A DNA stretch of 64,000 nucleotides. Origin: CAVRCA01 sp965218045 (GTDB taxonomy: Bacteria; Pseudomonadota; Alphaproteobacteria; Acetobacterales; Acetobacteraceae). The position numbers and the translations under genes are program-made. The notes beneath the pieces are model-generated. The model worked only from the letters and a program-made list of their open reading frames with translations. It had not been told where the DNA came from and did no database searches. Shown here in pieces: positions 17,030 to 25,431 of this stretch. Within the stretch, counting starts at the first letter, position 1. Each line of letters begins with the position of its first letter. The DNA is taken from positions 124,001 through 188,000 of the forward strand of contig CBDCJX010000011.1 in the NCBI GenBank assembly GCA_965218045.1, given 5' to 3'.

Positions 17030-17665
17030 ATGTCCCCAGCCCCCTCCACCCCAGCCGGCTTGATGTGCCGCTTCGGCCTGCTCGTCGAGCGGCTGAGGTG
17101 GACGCTTGCCGATTGGGTCGACCGGAACCCCCGGAACCGCGACGTGCTGGGGCCGCTCGCCTTGCTGCTGTGGAAGTACTTGCAGCGCACGACGCGCAAA
17201 CTCGCCGCGCTGCATGCGCAGTTCGCCGCCGGGACGCTTGCGCCGCGCAAGGACCGGGCGCGGCGTCAGGCAGCCGAGCCGGCCGAGTCGATACCACCCG
17301 AGCGGTCGAAGCTGCCGGGCGGCCCGGTGCTGGCGCGGTTCGGCGCCGGGTATCTCGGCGCCTGGCTGCTGGCGCTGGTCGATGATCCGGAGATGCGGGC
17401 GCTGCTCGCGGCGTCGCCGCAAGCGGGTCGGCTACTGCGCCCGCTGTGGCGCCGGCTGACCAACGATCCGCTGCCCGCGCCGCTGCGGCTGGCGCCGAAA
17501 CCGCCGCGTTCGGAGCAACCGCTCGCTCCGATGGCGCTCGCCGAAGCGCCGTCCGATGCCACTCCCCACGCCTCACCCCAAGCCCCGCCGCACCGTCGCC
17601 GGGCTGCATCTGCCAAGTCGCCGCCCTCCCTGCCACCCTGGCCACCGCCGCTTTTCCGGGCCTGA
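17030..17665 (+). CDS. Conserved-looking hypothetical protein with proline-rich tail
   Basis: 211 residues, not recognised. Residues 1-75 look helical and basic (FGLLVERLRWTLADWVDRN, LLLWKYLQRTTRKLAALHAQF). A second helical segment around 95-145 contains GAGYLGAWLLALVDDPEMRA and LLRPLWRRLT. The last 60 residues are proline/alanine/serine-rich and likely disordered. No signal peptide is visible. The ATG lies only 8 nt after a -10 box, so the mRNA may be leaderless. It stands alone between the exchanger and the solute-binding pair; function is unknown. Confidence 0.7.
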   Translation: MSPAPSTPAGLMCRFGLLVERLRWTLADWVDRNPRNRDVLGPLALLLWKYLQRTTRKLAALHAQFAAGTLAPRKDRARRQAAEPAESIPPERSKLPGGPVLARFGAGYLGAWLLALVDDPEMRALLAASPQAGRLLRPLWRRLTNDPLPAPLRLAPKPPRSEQPLAPMALAEAPSDATPHASPQAPPHRRRAASAKSPPSLPPWPPPLFRA

Positions 17666-17834
17666 GACGGCGCAGCCTTCGCACGTCGATAACGTTGCAC
17701 TTTGTAAACGAATTCCTGGTGGGTTCTGAACCCTCGACCAGCACGGCACGGACGGTTGCGCGCCGGGCTGGCGCTTGCCCGAATGGTCGAGCTCTGCAAG
17801 CGTAGGCGGTCGAAACCGATCGCCGGAATGAAAC

Positions 17835-18953
17835 GTGAGCGCTTGCGTCCGAGCCGCCCTGCGGCGAACCCGACTCTTCTCCTTCATCTCCTTCATCGCA
17901 GCGCTGATCGCACTCGCTCCCGTGACCATCCGGGCCGCCGAGCCGTTCAACAATCGGGGCGTCGTCGAACTGGAGACCGAGGGCTCCGCCGGGGCGTCGG
18001 TGCGGATCGCCGAGGATCTCGCCTCCATTGTCGATGACGGCGCGACCCGCCGGGTGGTTCCGGTGGTCGGTGTCAGCGTCCGGCAGAATGTGGTGGACCT
18101 GGCCATGCTGCGCGGGATCGACATGGCGATCCTGCAGGCCGACCTGGTCGCGGGCATGCGCCAGCAAGGCGCCGAAATCACCTTTACCTACATCGCCAAG
18201 CTGTACAACAAGGAGTTGCACCTGCTGGCGCGGCCGGAGATCAAGAGCGTCGCCGATCTCGCCCATCGCAAGGTCAATCTCGACCTGCGTGGCTCCGGCA
18301 CCTCCATTACCGCCGGCCGGGTGTTCGAGCTGCTTGGCGTGCCGGTCGAACCGGTCGATGACGCTCCGGAGCTGGCGCTCGACAGGCTGCGGCGCGGCGA
18401 GATATCGGCGATGGCCTTGGTCGCCGGCAAGCCGGCCAGCCTGTTCCAGGGTCTGCCGCGCGAGACGGGCTTGCATTTCCTCGCCGTGCCGCTCGATCAG
18501 CGCGTGATCAACGCTTACGTGCCGACCTCGCTGACGGCGGCCGACTATCCTGGACTGATCGCCGACGATCAGCCGGTCGACACGGTCGCGGTCGGCACCT
18601 TGCTCGCGGTGGCGCGGCTGTCCCCCGGCTCGGAGCGCTACCGCAACGTCGCCACCTTCGTCGACGTGTTCTTCACCGAGTTCCGCGCCTTGCTCGAACC
18701 GGGACACCATCCCAAGTGGCACGAGATCAATCTGGCGGCCGAGATCGCCGGCCTCGATCGCTTCGCGCCGGCGCAAGCGTGGCTCGATCGCAACGCGGCG
18801 GTCGCGCGGCCGGCGCCACAGAACGTGAAGACGCTGTTCTCGCGCTTCGTCGACACCCGTCAGCAGGTGATCGGCACCACGCCGCTTTCGGCCCAGCAGA
18901 AGCAGGAGCTGTTCGACCAGTTCCAACGCTGGCAATCCGGCCAGGGCCGCTGA
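17835..18953 (+). CDS. TAXI-type solute-binding protein (orphan)
   Basis: 372 residues. The signal peptide runs to about residue 35 (LFSFISFIAALIALAPVTIRAAEP), so the protein is periplasmic. It resembles TAXI/NMT1-type binding proteins: SAGASVRIAEDLASIVD, DMAILQADLVAGM, HLLARPEIKSVADLAHRKVN and LRGSGTSITAGRVFELLG are characteristic of the two-lobed fold. GTG 17835 is the chosen start. No TRAP membrane subunit is nearby; instead the gene overlaps an ABC family-5 binding protein by 1 bp. Ligand unknown. It might act as a sensor or work with a remote permease (inference). Confidence 0.82.
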   Translation: MSACVRAALRRTRLFSFISFIAALIALAPVTIRAAEPFNNRGVVELETEGSAGASVRIAEDLASIVDDGATRRVVPVVGVSVRQNVVDLAMLRGIDMAILQADLVAGMRQQGAEITFTYIAKLYNKELHLLARPEIKSVADLAHRKVNLDLRGSGTSITAGRVFELLGVPVEPVDDAPELALDRLRRGEISAMALVAGKPASLFQGLPRETGLHFLAVPLDQRVINAYVPTSLTAADYPGLIADDQPVDTVAVGTLLAVARLSPGSERYRNVATFVDVFFTEFRALLEPGHHPKWHEINLAAEIAGLDRFAPAQAWLDRNAAVARPAPQNVKTLFSRFVDTRQQVIGTTPLSAQQKQELFDQFQRWQSGQGR

Positions 18954-20545
18954 TGCGCCGATCCGCGTGGTGGACGGTGATGGCGCTGCTCGCCAGCGCC
19001 TGGATCGTGGCCGGGGCGGCGGCGTCGGCTGCGGAACCGTCGCCGAAGCGGGGCGGCACGCTGGTGTTCGCGGTGGAAGCCGAACCGTCCAACTATGACT
19101 GCCAGGCCAACGTCTCGTTCGCCTTCCTGCACCCGGTCGCGCCGCACTATTCCACGCTGCTGAAGTTCGACACCCCGAACTACCCGCAGGTGACCGGCGA
19201 CCTCGCCGCGTCCTGGACGGTCTCGCCCGACCGGCTGACCTACAGCTTCAAGCTCCGCCCGGGCGTGCTGTTCCATGACGGCACGCCGCTCACCTCCGCC
19301 GATGTGCGGGCGAGCTACCAGCGGATCATCCATCCACCCCCCGGCGTGACCTCGGCGCGGCAGGTGGACTACGCCGCGATCGCCGCGATCGACACGCCGG
19401 ACCCGCTCACCGTGGTGTTCCACTTGCAATGGCCGGACGCGGCGATGCTGGCCAACTTCGCCTCGCCGTGGAACTGCATCTACCAGGGTGCCAAGATCGA
19501 GGCGGACCCGCAATTCCCGCGCACCCACGTGCTCGGCACCGGCGCGTTCGTGTTCGTCGAGCACGTCAAGGGCCAGCACTGGATCGGGCGCCGCTTCGAC
19601 CGCTATTTCCAACCCGGCAAGCCCTATCTCGACGGTTACCAGGCGGACTTCGTCCGTGGCGCCGCGGTGGTGCAGGGTATGCAGGCCGGCCGCCTGATGG
19701 GCAGCTTCCGCAGCTTCACGCCGGTTGAGCGGGACGAACTGGAACGCACGATGGGCGAACGGGCGACCGTCCATGAATCGCCGTGGCTGATCGACCTGAT
19801 GCTGGTGTTCAACACGCGGCAGAAGCCGTTCGACGATGCGCGGGTGCGCCGCGCGCTGTCGCTCGCGATCGATCGCTGGGGCATGGCGGATACGCTGTCG
19901 TCCACCACGTACATGAAATTCGTCGGCGGGCTGATGCGTCCGGGCTTCACGATGGCGACCCCCCAATCCGCCCTCGTCACCTTGCCGGGCTTTTCGCGCG
20001 ATATCGGCGCCGCGCGCGCCGAGGCACGGCGCCTGCTTGCCGAAGCGGGTGTCCGCGACCTCGCCGTCACCATCACCAATCGCGACGTGCCGATCCCCTA
20101 TGGCCCGGGCGCGGAGGCGGTGATCGAGGCGTGGCGCTCGATCGGCGTGACCGCGAACCAGGTGAAGCTGAACTCGAAGGACTGGCAGGCGGCCCTTGAA
20201 AGCGGCCATTTCGCCGTCGGCTTCGACTTCGCCGGCGACTATTTCGACGACCCGACCTTGCAGCTCGCCAAATACGTCTCCCACGATCTCTCGCCGTCCA
20301 ACCATGCCGGCTCCACCGATCGGACACTGGACGCGCTCTACATCGGCCAGGCGATCAGCACCGACCCGCAGCAACGCGCGCAAATCGTGCGCGATTTCGA
20401 GCGCCGCGCGTTGACCGACGCCTATTCGGTGCCGATCCTGTGGTGGAACCGCATTGTCGTCACCTCCGCCAGCCTGAAGGGCTGGGTGATGACCCCCAGC
20501 CACTACATCGGCCAGGACCTTACCGACGTGTGGCTCGACCGGTAA
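18953..20545 (+). CDS. ABC-type extracellular solute-binding protein, family 5 (orphan)
   Basis: 530 residues from ATG 18953, sharing one base with the upstream TGA. A cleavable signal peptide (LLASAWIVAGAAASAAEP) is followed by the family-5 start KRGGTLVFAVEAEPSNYD. LAASWTVSPDRLTYSFKLRPGV, FHDGTPLTSADVRASYQRI and VRRALSLAIDRWGM are hallmark segments of peptide/opine/nickel binding proteins. No permease or ATPase genes follow; the next gene is on the opposite strand. Pairing with a TAXI-type binding protein in one transcript is unusual. A permease elsewhere in the genome is possible. Confidence 0.88.
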   Translation: MRRSAWWTVMALLASAWIVAGAAASAAEPSPKRGGTLVFAVEAEPSNYDCQANVSFAFLHPVAPHYSTLLKFDTPNYPQVTGDLAASWTVSPDRLTYSFKLRPGVLFHDGTPLTSADVRASYQRIIHPPPGVTSARQVDYAAIAAIDTPDPLTVVFHLQWPDAAMLANFASPWNCIYQGAKIEADPQFPRTHVLGTGAFVFVEHVKGQHWIGRRFDRYFQPGKPYLDGYQADFVRGAAVVQGMQAGRLMGSFRSFTPVERDELERTMGERATVHESPWLIDLMLVFNTRQKPFDDARVRRALSLAIDRWGMADTLSSTTYMKFVGGLMRPGFTMATPQSALVTLPGFSRDIGAARAEARRLLAEAGVRDLAVTITNRDVPIPYGPGAEAVIEAWRSIGVTANQVKLNSKDWQAALESGHFAVGFDFAGDYFDDPTLQLAKYVSHDLSPSNHAGSTDRTLDALYIGQAISTDPQQRAQIVRDFERRALTDAYSVPILWWNRIVVTSASLKGWVMTPSHYIGQDLTDVWLDR

Positions 20546-20548
20546 GCC

Positions 20549-21130
20549 TCAGATCAGCGCCGCCTCGCCCGGGCCGGCCATGCTCATGCGGCCGAGCTTG
20601 CCGATCAGCGCGGCCACCCCGTCGACCTTCTTGTAGAGCTTGCGTATGTCGGGCTCGGCGAAGCCGGCGGCGATCGCGCCCTCCAGCATGGCCAGCAGCG
20701 GACCGGCGGAACCGGCCACGTCGCAGATCAGCAGCGGCTTGTCATGCAGGCCGAGCTGGCGCCATGTGATGATCTCGATCGTCTCGTCGAACGTGCCGAG
20801 CCCGCCCGGCATCGAGACAAAGGCGTCCGCCAGCTCGAACATCCGGGTCTTGCGGCTGTGCATCGTCTCGGTGACGATCAGCTCGGAGACACCCGGATGC
20901 GCCACCTCGGTCCGGGTCAGGAAGCTCGGGATGACGCCGATCACGTGGCCCCCCGCCTTGAGCGCCGCGTCGGCGACCGCCCCCATCAACCCGACCCGAC
21001 CGCCACCGTAGATCAGCGTCTTGCCGGCCCGCGCCAAGCCGTCGCCCAACGCCTCGGCGGCGCGTCGGCAGGCGGGGTCATTGCCGGGCCTCGATCCACA
21101 AAACACGGCGACGCTCTGGATATCCGGCAT
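20549..21130 (-). CDS. LOG-family nucleotide 5'-monophosphate phosphoribohydrolase
   Basis: 193 residues. The Rossmann-type LOG fold shows SVAVFCGSRPGNDP at the N-terminus, LIYGGGRVGLMGAVADAAL, and the catalytic PGGLGTFDETIEIITWRQLG (PGG-x-GT-x2-E). TMHSRKTRMFELADAFV supplies the conserved MH-RK segment. Family members release ribose 5-phosphate from cytokinin nucleotides or AMP-like nucleotides, and many bacterial members are wrongly labelled lysine decarboxylases. AAGGA precedes ATG 21130. It ends 4 bp from the convergent binding-protein gene. Confidence 0.92.
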   Translation of the reverse strand: MPDIQSVAVFCGSRPGNDPACRRAAEALGDGLARAGKTLIYGGGRVGLMGAVADAALKAGGHVIGVIPSFLTRTEVAHPGVSELIVTETMHSRKTRMFELADAFVSMPGGLGTFDETIEIITWRQLGLHDKPLLICDVAGSAGPLLAMLEGAIAAGFAEPDIRKLYKKVDGVAALIGKLGRMSMAGPGEAALI

Positions 21131-21253
21131 GAAGGTCCTTCTTTAGCTGGCGCCGCGGCGACGAGCCCACGGCAGTGATACGCGGTGGGGCTTAAGAAAG
21201 TTGGAAAACAGGCGCGGTGATGGCCGAAATCGCGCCGACCCTGGGCACGGCGG

Positions 21254-21931
21254 CTACGGCAGGTTCGCCACCGCGGCGGCGATCCCGGCCGAGGCCAGGA
21301 AGACGATGATCGCCCGCAGCGGGCTCGCCAGGCGGGGTGCGCGCATCGTGCCGGGCAGTCGCTTCTTGCCGGTGATCATCGGCCGCAGCAGGTTCTGACC
21401 CTTCAGCGCGGCATAGGCGGCGACCGCCAGCACGTGCAACGCGATCGCACCGAGGATCAGGTAGAAGTTGACGCCGTGATAGTAGGAAAGCTGGTCGCTC
21501 ATCTGCTTGCCGACATGTTTGGCGAGCGGGCCGTTCACCATGTAGTCCTCGTCGGTGTTGGCGCAAAGCCCGGTCCCGACCTGGATGGCGAGCAGCAGCA
21601 GCAGCAGCAGCACCATCCAGCCGCCCGCCGCGTTGTGGCCGATCTCCCTGTCCTCCTCGCGGCGGAACATGCCGCCGAGATGGTGCAACGCGGCCAGCGG
21701 ACTTTTCAGGAACTTGCCGAATCGCGCCGTTTCGCTGCCAGCGAAGCCCCAGACGAGCCGGAACAGCAATGCCGCGAGCATGGTGTAGCCGGACAGCAGG
21801 TGGACCTGCATCCAGCCCTCGTTGATGCTCACGTAGCTGACCGCGATCAGCACGACGACGGCCCAATGGAACAGCCGGATCGGCGCATCCCAAACCTTCA
21901 TCGGCAGCTTCAGTTTCCGCATGGGCAGCAT
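21254..21931 (-). CDS. Cytochrome b561-type di-heme membrane protein
   Basis: 225 residues with four to five hydrophobic segments. The start KVWDAPIRLFHWAVVVLI carries the first heme-ligand histidine of Ni/Fe-hydrogenase-type and b561 cytochromes. MQVHLLSGYTMLAALLFRLVWGFAG gives the paired histidine and RxxWG motif. ALHHLGGMFRREEDREIGHN and SYYHGVNFYLILGAIALHVLAV add further histidines. The role is quinone or periplasmic electron transfer. The usual partner, a small cytochrome c, is not adjacent. It is divergent from the LysM gene. ATG 21931 or 21922 may be used. Confidence 0.85.
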   Translation of the reverse strand: MLPMRKLKLPMKVWDAPIRLFHWAVVVLIAVSYVSINEGWMQVHLLSGYTMLAALLFRLVWGFAGSETARFGKFLKSPLAALHHLGGMFRREEDREIGHNAAGGWMVLLLLLLLAIQVGTGLCANTDEDYMVNGPLAKHVGKQMSDQLSYYHGVNFYLILGAIALHVLAVAAYAALKGQNLLRPMITGKKRLPGTMRAPRLASPLRAIIVFLASAGIAAAVANLP

Positions 21932-22076
21932 GTCTCGCGTGATCCCCCTCCGCCGCCGAACCGCTCGGGCTTGGGCTGCCGTTCTGCCGTGGTTGCTCGC
22001 GTCGCGCCAGCCTGCACCGAGCCCGTTGGACGGGTGGGGAATTGCCGCCCGGGCCGCGTCGCCCTACGTTCCGATC

Positions 22077-23087
22077 ATGACGGGACAGAGTCTCCCGATG
22101 CGGGAAAGGGGAACGCCGATCCGACTGCTGCTCCTGGCGCTCGCCGGGGTGGTGGCGATCGGCACGGCCGTCGTCGTCGGCCTGCACGAAGGCGCGGAGC
22201 CCACCGATTCGACCCGATCGGCGGCGCCGCAGGCGCCGGCGCCCGCGCCCGCGCGGCCGAGTTTCGATGTGGTGCGGATCAACCCGCAAGGCGACACGGT
22301 GATCGCCGGTCACGCGACACCCGGCTCGGAGATACGCATCCTCGATGGCGGGCAGGAGATCGGTCGCGCCGATGTCGGTCCGGACGGCGCCTGGGTGTTC
22401 GTCCCGGCGAAGCCGCTGCCGTCCGGCGCCCGGGCGCTGACCCTGGTCGAGCGCACGCCCAAGGGGCAGGAGCTGTCGAGCCTGGGCTCGGTGCTCCTCG
22501 TCGTGCCCGAGCGTGGCCCGAGCGGCGCGCCGGGGCCTCTGGCGCTGCTCTCCACGCCGGGCGGAGCGCCGCGCCTGCTGCAATCTCCCGCCGCCAGCGG
22601 GCTGGGCGTCGATGCGGCCGAGTTCGACGAGCACGGCGCGTTGCGGCTCGCCGGCCGGGCGCCACCCAACGCAATGGTGCAAGTCTACATCGACGGCCAT
22701 AAGATGGGCGATGCGCGGGCGGCGGCGGATGGGCATTGGACCCTGGCGCCGAGCCAGAGCGTAGCACCTGGCGAGCATCGACTGCGGATCGACCAGCTCG
22801 GCCGCGACGGGCAGGTGATCGCCCGCGCCGAGGCGCCGCTGCCGCGCGACTCCCGCGCCGAGCTCGCACAAGGCGGGCCGGGCGCGGTCACCCAGCTGAC
22901 CATCGCGCGGGGACAGACATTGTGGCGCCTGGCGCGGAGCCTGTATGGACGCGGCGCCAGCTACACCCTGCTGTACGAGGCTAATCGGGGCCAGATCGAG
23001 AACCCCGGGCTGATCTATCCGGGCCAGGTGTTCAAGGCGCCCGCCTCGGGCGGTGCCGCGCCTCGATCGGCTCCCGCGGCGCACTGA
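22077..23087 (+). CDS. Membrane-anchored LysM-domain protein
   Basis: About 336 residues from ATG 22077; ATG 22098 is an alternative. A single membrane anchor (PIRLLLLALAGVVAIGTAVVV) is followed by an Ala/Pro-rich linker. Two bacterial Ig-like or repeat segments carry similar wording: GHATPGSEIRILDGGQEIGRA-type and GRAPPNAMVQVYIDGHKMG-type, each followed by a PDGAW or ADGHW turn. The C-terminal LysM domain runs from TIARGQTLWRLARSLYG to GLIYPGQVFKAP and should bind peptidoglycan. It is a probable cell-envelope protein of the inner-membrane/periplasm interface. It lies 50 bp upstream of psd. Confidence 0.85.
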   Translation: MTGQSLPMRERGTPIRLLLLALAGVVAIGTAVVVGLHEGAEPTDSTRSAAPQAPAPAPARPSFDVVRINPQGDTVIAGHATPGSEIRILDGGQEIGRADVGPDGAWVFVPAKPLPSGARALTLVERTPKGQELSSLGSVLLVVPERGPSGAPGPLALLSTPGGAPRLLQSPAASGLGVDAAEFDEHGALRLAGRAPPNAMVQVYIDGHKMGDARAAADGHWTLAPSQSVAPGEHRLRIDQLGRDGQVIARAEAPLPRDSRAELAQGGPGAVTQLTIARGQTLWRLARSLYGRGASYTLLYEANRGQIENPGLIYPGQVFKAPASGGAAPRSAPAAH

Positions 23088-23137
23088 CGAGACAAGGTTG
23101 CCGCCTCTCGGCGAACCGCCGATAACCGCGCCCGACC

Positions 23138-23809
23138 ATGACCCTCGCCGACTCCTTCCGATCCGTGTTCGCCCCGCCGCACCCCGCCGGGCATCGCTTC
23201 ATCTTGGCGGGCGTGCTCGGCTTCGTGCTCGGGTTGATCTTCGCCGGCTGGCTCGCCTGGCTCGGCCTGCTGTTCACCCTGTTTTGCCTCTACTTCTTCC
23301 GTGACCCTGAGCGGGTGCCGCCCGGCCGGGTCGGCGCGCTGCTCGCCCCCGCCGACGGCCGCGTCGTCTCGGTCAGCCCGGCGGTGCCGCCGCCCGAGCT
23401 CGGCCTCGGCCCGACACCGCGCTGGCGGGTCGGTATTTTTCTCTCCGTGCTCGACGTCCATGTGAACCGCGTCCCGGCCGACGGCACCGTGACGCGCATC
23501 AGCTATCGGCACGGCCGGTTCGTCAGCGCCAGCCTCGACAAGGCATCGGCGGAGAACGAGCGCAACGCCATCGCCATCCGCCTCGGCGAGGGACGCGAGA
23601 TCGCCGTCGTGCAGATCGCCGGGCTCATCGCGCGACGGATCGTCTGCGACCTGCGAGAGGGCGACGCGGTGCGGGCCGGGTCGCGCTTGGGCATCATCCG
23701 GTTCGGCAGTCGCACCGATCTCTATCTGCCGACCGGCGTGACCCCGCTGGTGGCGGAGGGGCAGACGATGATCGGCGGCGAGACCGTGCTGGCGGAGCTT
23801 GGCGCGTGA
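23138..23809 (+). CDS. psd: Phosphatidylserine decarboxylase (short form)
   Basis: 223 residues. It converts phosphatidylserine to phosphatidylethanolamine at the inner membrane. An N-terminal hydrophobic stretch (ILAGVLGFVLGLIFAGWLAWLG) anchors it. FFRDPERVPP, LLAPADGRVVSV and FLSVLDVHVNRVP are conserved. The self-cleavage site is Gly190-Ser191 in IIRFGSRTDLYLP; cleavage there makes the pyruvoyl group on the alpha chain. The stop overlaps the pssA start in a GTGA arrangement, so both enzymes of the pathway are co-translated. Confidence 0.95.
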   Translation: MTLADSFRSVFAPPHPAGHRFILAGVLGFVLGLIFAGWLAWLGLLFTLFCLYFFRDPERVPPGRVGALLAPADGRVVSVSPAVPPPELGLGPTPRWRVGIFLSVLDVHVNRVPADGTVTRISYRHGRFVSASLDKASAENERNAIAIRLGEGREIAVVQIAGLIARRIVCDLREGDAVRAGSRLGIIRFGSRTDLYLPTGVTPLVAEGQTMIGGETVLAELGA

Positions 23810-24690
23810 CGCGGCGGTTTCCCGGCGCGCCACCCGGCCGGCCGCACCCGCGCCGGCGTCGGGTGCGACCGCGCTACAAGGGGCCGTCGTTCAACCGCAT
23901 CATCCCGAACCTGCTCACCCTGCTCGGCCTCTGCGCCGGCCTCACCGCGATCCGCTTCGCGATCGAGGGACGGTTCGGTTCGGCCGCCGTCGCCATCGTG
24001 GTCGCCGCCGGCATCGACGGGCTCGATGGGCGGCTGGCCCGGCTGCTGAAGGCGGTCACCCGGTTCGGCGCCGAATTCGACAGCCTGGCCGATTTCGTCT
24101 GCTTCGGCGTGGCCCCCGCGTTCATCCTCTATCTCTGGTCGCTGCAACACGCCGGCCGCTACGGCTTCATCCCGTGCCTGTTCTTCGCGGTGTGCATGGC
24201 GTTGCGGCTGGCCCGCTTCAACGCCTCGCTCGACAGCGCGCCGCGCCCGGCTTACGCGCACAGTTTCTTCACCGGGGTGCCGGCGCCGGCCGGGGCGGGG
24301 CTGGCGCTGTTCCCGCTGTTCGTCGGCCTGGAAGCGCGCTCGATCGGCTGGGACTGGCTCTACACGGTGGCCCGATCCGGCGTCTTCACCGCCCTGGTGC
24401 TGGCCGGAACTGCGGTCCTGCTGGTCTCCACCGTGCCGGTCTGGAGCTTCAAGAATTTCAAGATGCCGGCGGAATACGTGCTGCCGGTGATGCTCGGCAC
24501 CGGCACGTTCGCGGCGCTGCTGGTCGCCGACCCCTGGGCCGCGCTGGCGGCGGCGGGGCTGCTCTATCTCGCGATGCTGCCGCTCAGCGTGCGCAGCTTC
24601 CGCCGCCTGCGCGACGAGGCGGAGGGCCCGGCAGCGTCGCCCGACCGGGTGCCAGCCGCGATTGCCCAGCAGGACGCCAACACGGACTAG
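23806..24690 (+). CDS. pssA: CDP-diacylglycerol-serine O-phosphatidyltransferase
   Basis: 294 residues from GTG 23806. Integral membrane enzyme making phosphatidylserine, the substrate of the upstream psd product. The CDP-alcohol phosphotransferase motif D-G-x2-A-R-x8-G-x3-D-x3-D is present, spanning IDGLDGRLARLLKA through RFGAEFDSLAD. Some eight hydrophobic segments follow. The N-terminus is very basic (RRFPGAPPGRPHPRRRRVRP), likely cytoplasmic. The final codons overlap the convergent RraA-like gene by 4 bp. Confidence 0.95.
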   Translation: MTRRFPGAPPGRPHPRRRRVRPRYKGPSFNRIIPNLLTLLGLCAGLTAIRFAIEGRFGSAAVAIVVAAGIDGLDGRLARLLKAVTRFGAEFDSLADFVCFGVAPAFILYLWSLQHAGRYGFIPCLFFAVCMALRLARFNASLDSAPRPAYAHSFFTGVPAPAGAGLALFPLFVGLEARSIGWDWLYTVARSGVFTALVLAGTAVLLVSTVPVWSFKNFKMPAEYVLPVMLGTGTFAALLVADPWAALAAAGLLYLAMLPLSVRSFRRLRDEAEGPAASPDRVPAAIAQQDANTD

Positions 24691-25412
24691 GCTCTGCCGG
24701 GGCGCCCGGTCTTCCACGCCTCGAAGTCGCGTTTCGCCTCGTCGCCCGCCATTGGGAACAGGCCGGTGAGCGAGCGGCCGCGCGCGACCTCCTCCTCGGC
24801 GAACTCCTCGTACAAGGTGGTGGTCGCCGCCTCCTCGGCCACCTCGTCGGCGATGTCGGCTGGGATCACCACCACGCCATCGCAGTCGCCGACGATGACA
24901 TCGCCGGGATAGACCGCCACCCCACCGCAGCCGATCGGCAGGTTGAGGTCGATCGGGTGATGCACGATGGGGCTCGGCGGTGAGGTCGGCCGGCGCAGAT
25001 AGGCCGGCAACCCGGTCTTCAGGATGCCCTCGGAATCGCGAAAACCGCCATCGGTGACGATCCCCGAGCAGCCGCGCGCCTTCAGCCGGCCGATGTAGAG
25101 GTCACCCGCCGAGGCGGCGCGCGCGTCGCCGCGCGAATCGATCACCAGCACGTGGCCGGGTGGGCACTCCTCCATCGCTTTCGGCTGGATCGCCACCGGC
25201 CGCTGCTTGGCGTTCGGCCCGTTCTTGTCCTCGCGCGATGGGATGAAGCGCATGGTGAAGGCGATGCCGACCATGCGGGCCTGGTCAACACGCAGCGGCG
25301 AGACATCCTGCATGAAGATATTGCGATAGCCGCGCCGGAACAGCGCGCCGGTGAGCGTCGAGGTCGCGACCCGCAGCAGCTTGTCCCGGGTCTCGGCGAG
25401 CAGTTCCGCCAT
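24687..25412 (-). CDS. RraA-like / dimethylmenaquinone methyltransferase-fold protein
   Basis: 241 residues from ATG 25412. The family covers 4-hydroxy-4-methyl-2-oxoglutarate aldolases, oxaloacetate decarboxylases and RNase E inhibitors. Visible hallmarks are LVIDSRGDARAASAGDLYIG, KARGCSGIVTDGGFRDSEGI (the conserved Arg-Asp metal site region) and VYPGDVIVGDCDGVVVIP. The chain has a longer C-terminus than E. coli RraA. It lies 19 bp downstream of the HpaB-like gene on the same strand, which argues for a metabolic aldolase or decarboxylase rather than an RNase regulator (inference). Confidence 0.85.
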   Translation of the reverse strand: MAELLAETRDKLLRVATSTLTGALFRRGYRNIFMQDVSPLRVDQARMVGIAFTMRFIPSREDKNGPNAKQRPVAIQPKAMEECPPGHVLVIDSRGDARAASAGDLYIGRLKARGCSGIVTDGGFRDSEGILKTGLPAYLRRPTSPPSPIVHHPIDLNLPIGCGGVAVYPGDVIVGDCDGVVVIPADIADEVAEEAATTTLYEEFAEEEVARGRSLTGLFPMAGDEAKRDFEAWKTGRPGRA

Positions 25413-25431
25413 GGCTGGTTCCCCCTTCGTG

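Noticed and set aside
21591..21620. CAG-type trinucleotide run as a possible repeat element
   Set aside because: It encodes the leucine-rich membrane helix of the cytochrome b561-like protein on the other strand and needs no separate explanation.
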